DNA from: Emcibacteraceae bacterium | GTDB lineage: Bacteria > Pseudomonadota > Alphaproteobacteria > Sphingomonadales > Emcibacteraceae | NCBI GenBank assembly: GCA_041396985.1 | Contig: JAWKXO010000005.1 | Coordinates: forward strand, 62,001 to 126,000 | Direction of reading: 5' to 3' | Length of the DNA stretch: 64,000 nt | Part shown: one piece after another, positions 63,239 through 64,000 of the stretch | Layout: every line of letters begins with the position of its first letter | Numbering within the stretch: the first letter of the stretch is position 1 | Program-made: the position numbers and the translations under genes | Notes under the pieces: generated by a model | What the model was told of the DNA's origin: nothing | Databases searched by the model: none | What the model saw: the letters and a program-made list of their open reading frames with translations, nothing else

Positions 63239-63269
63239 ATCCCCAAGCCGCAAAAACGCCGCCGGGGAT
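63239..63269 (-). terminator. Weak terminator-like hairpin ahead of the lysozyme operon
   Basis: On the minus strand ATCCCC (63269-63264) pairs with GGGGAT (63244-63239) around a 19-nt loop and is followed by a T-run (63239-63234). It lies about 30 nt upstream of the lysozyme ATG and may reinforce termination of the gene at 63434. Confidence 0.3.
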
Positions 63270-63386
63270 AGTGCATGTATGGATGATGGTTAAGTGGGAT
63301 AATCTGCGGCGCGACCAGGCCGCAAAACGCACACTATGGAAATAGGGTCAGTGCGGGACCCGAAAAAGTCAAGCTTTAAATAAAAA

Positions 63387-63412
63387 GCACCGCCCTTCGT
63401 AAAAGGCGGTGC
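63387..63412 (-). terminator. Intrinsic terminator downstream of the 63434 gene
   Basis: On the minus strand GCACCGCC (63412-63405) pairs with GGCGGTGC (63394-63387), 10-nt loop, followed by TTTTTA. Confidence 0.8.
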
Positions 63413-63433
63413 AGATAGGGTTAAAATGACAGG

Positions 63434-64000
63434 TTATTTATCGCGGTAGGCCGCTTCAACCCTGTCAAATTCGGCGCTGAGCTCGGCCAGGCGTTCAATG
63501 CTGTCCCTGCCCGGCACCTGATCGGCATTGTTATTGATATCATAAAGATAGCTGATCATGTCGCTTAGCCCAGCTTTTGGGTAAATGACATTCGGGGTGG
63601 CAAGAACACGTATGGCCGCATGAACTCGGTCAAAATTGGCGTTGGCCTCTGCCCCGCGTTGATCCGCGCTTTGCCCGCGATACTGGCGGTGCAGGGCGCC
63701 ATGTTCCGCTTTTGCCTCTTCCTCAAGCTTGCGGGACCGGCTCAGCAGGTCGGAAATATGCCGCTGAAGTTCGGTCTGCGCCGTAATGTCGGTAACATTA
63801 ACGCCAAGATCGGTCACCCGCGGATCCACCATCAGATCAAAGCTGACGGTTGAGGACTGATCGCCGTCAAGGGTGATACGGGCCTGGAACGTGCCTGGCG
63901 TCACCACGGGGCCATCCGTAAAGCGGCGGTTCATTTGCTTCCGCCACGGGCCAAGATAGGTCATATCCCAGCGGAAGCGGTTAAGCCCACCGTCCATTTC
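63434..64000 (-). CDS. C-terminal part of a large secreted protein, probably VPS10/sortilin-type glycosyl hydrolase family
   Basis: At least 188 residues are seen, running off the right edge. The visible start DGGLNRFRWDMTYLGPW, then VVTPGTFQARITLDGDQSST and FDLMVDPRVTDLGVN, is a beta-sandwich ending as found at the C terminus of bacterial sortilin/VPS10-like beta-propeller proteins annotated glycosyl hydrolase. A long helical tail follows (LLSRSRKLEEEAKAEH; HAAIRVLATPNVIYPKAGLS, DMISYLYDINNNADQVPGRD). Its GC content is high compared with the neighbouring lysozyme operon. The assignment is by recollection of the tail pattern. Confidence 0.6.
   Translation of the reverse strand, partial: EMDGGLNRFRWDMTYLGPWRKQMNRRFTDGPVVTPGTFQARITLDGDQSSTVSFDLMVDPRVTDLGVNVTDITAQTELQRHISDLLSRSRKLEEEAKAEHGALHRQYRGQSADQRGAEANANFDRVHAAIRVLATPNVIYPKAGLSDMISYLYDINNNADQVPGRDSIERLAELSAEFDRVEAAYRDK

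Overview
The window reads as chromosomal DNA of a Gram-negative, aerobic, motile heterotroph, most likely an alphaproteobacterium. The grounds are seven TonB-dependent outer-membrane receptors, two chemotaxis receptors with hairpin tips of the usual type, a YceI/cytochrome b561 pair, a Caulobacter-style TonB receptor, and a large beta-propeller protein resembling the alphaproteobacterial FlaEY annotation. Marine, moderately AT-rich orders such as Emcibacterales or Kordiimonadales would fit, but I cannot place it from sequence alone. I saw no rRNA, tRNA, CRISPR array, transposase or phage structural gene.

Layout. 1-2131: the 5' part of a three-domain fusion (kinase-like phosphotransferase, M23 peptidase, class III aminotransferase). 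2.3-9.7 kb: a beta-propeller protein, a soluble two-PAS chemotaxis receptor, a class V aminotransferase and a degenerate GGDEF-EAL protein. 9.8-11.7 kb: a VanX-type dipeptidase and two small Sel1 proteins. 11.8-25.6 kb: six tandem, same-strand, paralogous TonB-dependent receptors, with a Fur-like operator upstream and a divergent serine hydrolase at 25.95 kb. 27.5-34.1 kb: a minus-strand run of TlpA-like thioredoxin, penicillin-acylase-family hydrolase, methyltransferase and two paralogous membrane histidine kinases without a response regulator. 34.3-43.1 kb: a GFA-family protein, a seventh and unrelated TonB receptor, a MazG-like pyrophosphohydrolase, an OsmC protein, and two paralogous PLP decarboxylases either side of a membrane protein/esterase pair. 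43.1-43.3 kb: an intergenic candidate small RNA. 43.3-46.3 kb: three Sel1-repeat proteins. 46.4-53.9 kb: a DEAD-box helicase with a two-hairpin leader, an aminotransferase, YceI and cytochrome b561, a membrane chemotaxis receptor and tryptophan 2,3-dioxygenase. 54.1-60 kb: an M1 peptidase operon, a TetR-type regulator, a Gfo/Idh/MocA oxidoreductase and secreted proteins. 60.1-63.2 kb: a compact, markedly AT-rich four-gene operon with a signal-less GH24 lysozyme followed by three secreted proteins. 63.4-64 kb: the 3' end of a large protein, probably of the sortilin-like glycosyl hydrolase type.

How it fits together. Much of the window concerns scavenging and processing of amino compounds and peptides: outer-membrane uptake (TonB receptors), periplasmic or secreted hydrolysis (penicillin-acylase family, M1 peptidase, VanX-type dipeptidase, serine hydrolase) and PLP or tryptophan catabolism. 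The regions most worth a second look are the six-receptor array with its Fur-like operator and an ATT-initiated (or start-less) member, the low-GC lysozyme operon that looks like a toxin with periplasmic immunity partners, the orphan plus-strand terminator marking a candidate sRNA, and the alternative hairpins in the helicase leader.
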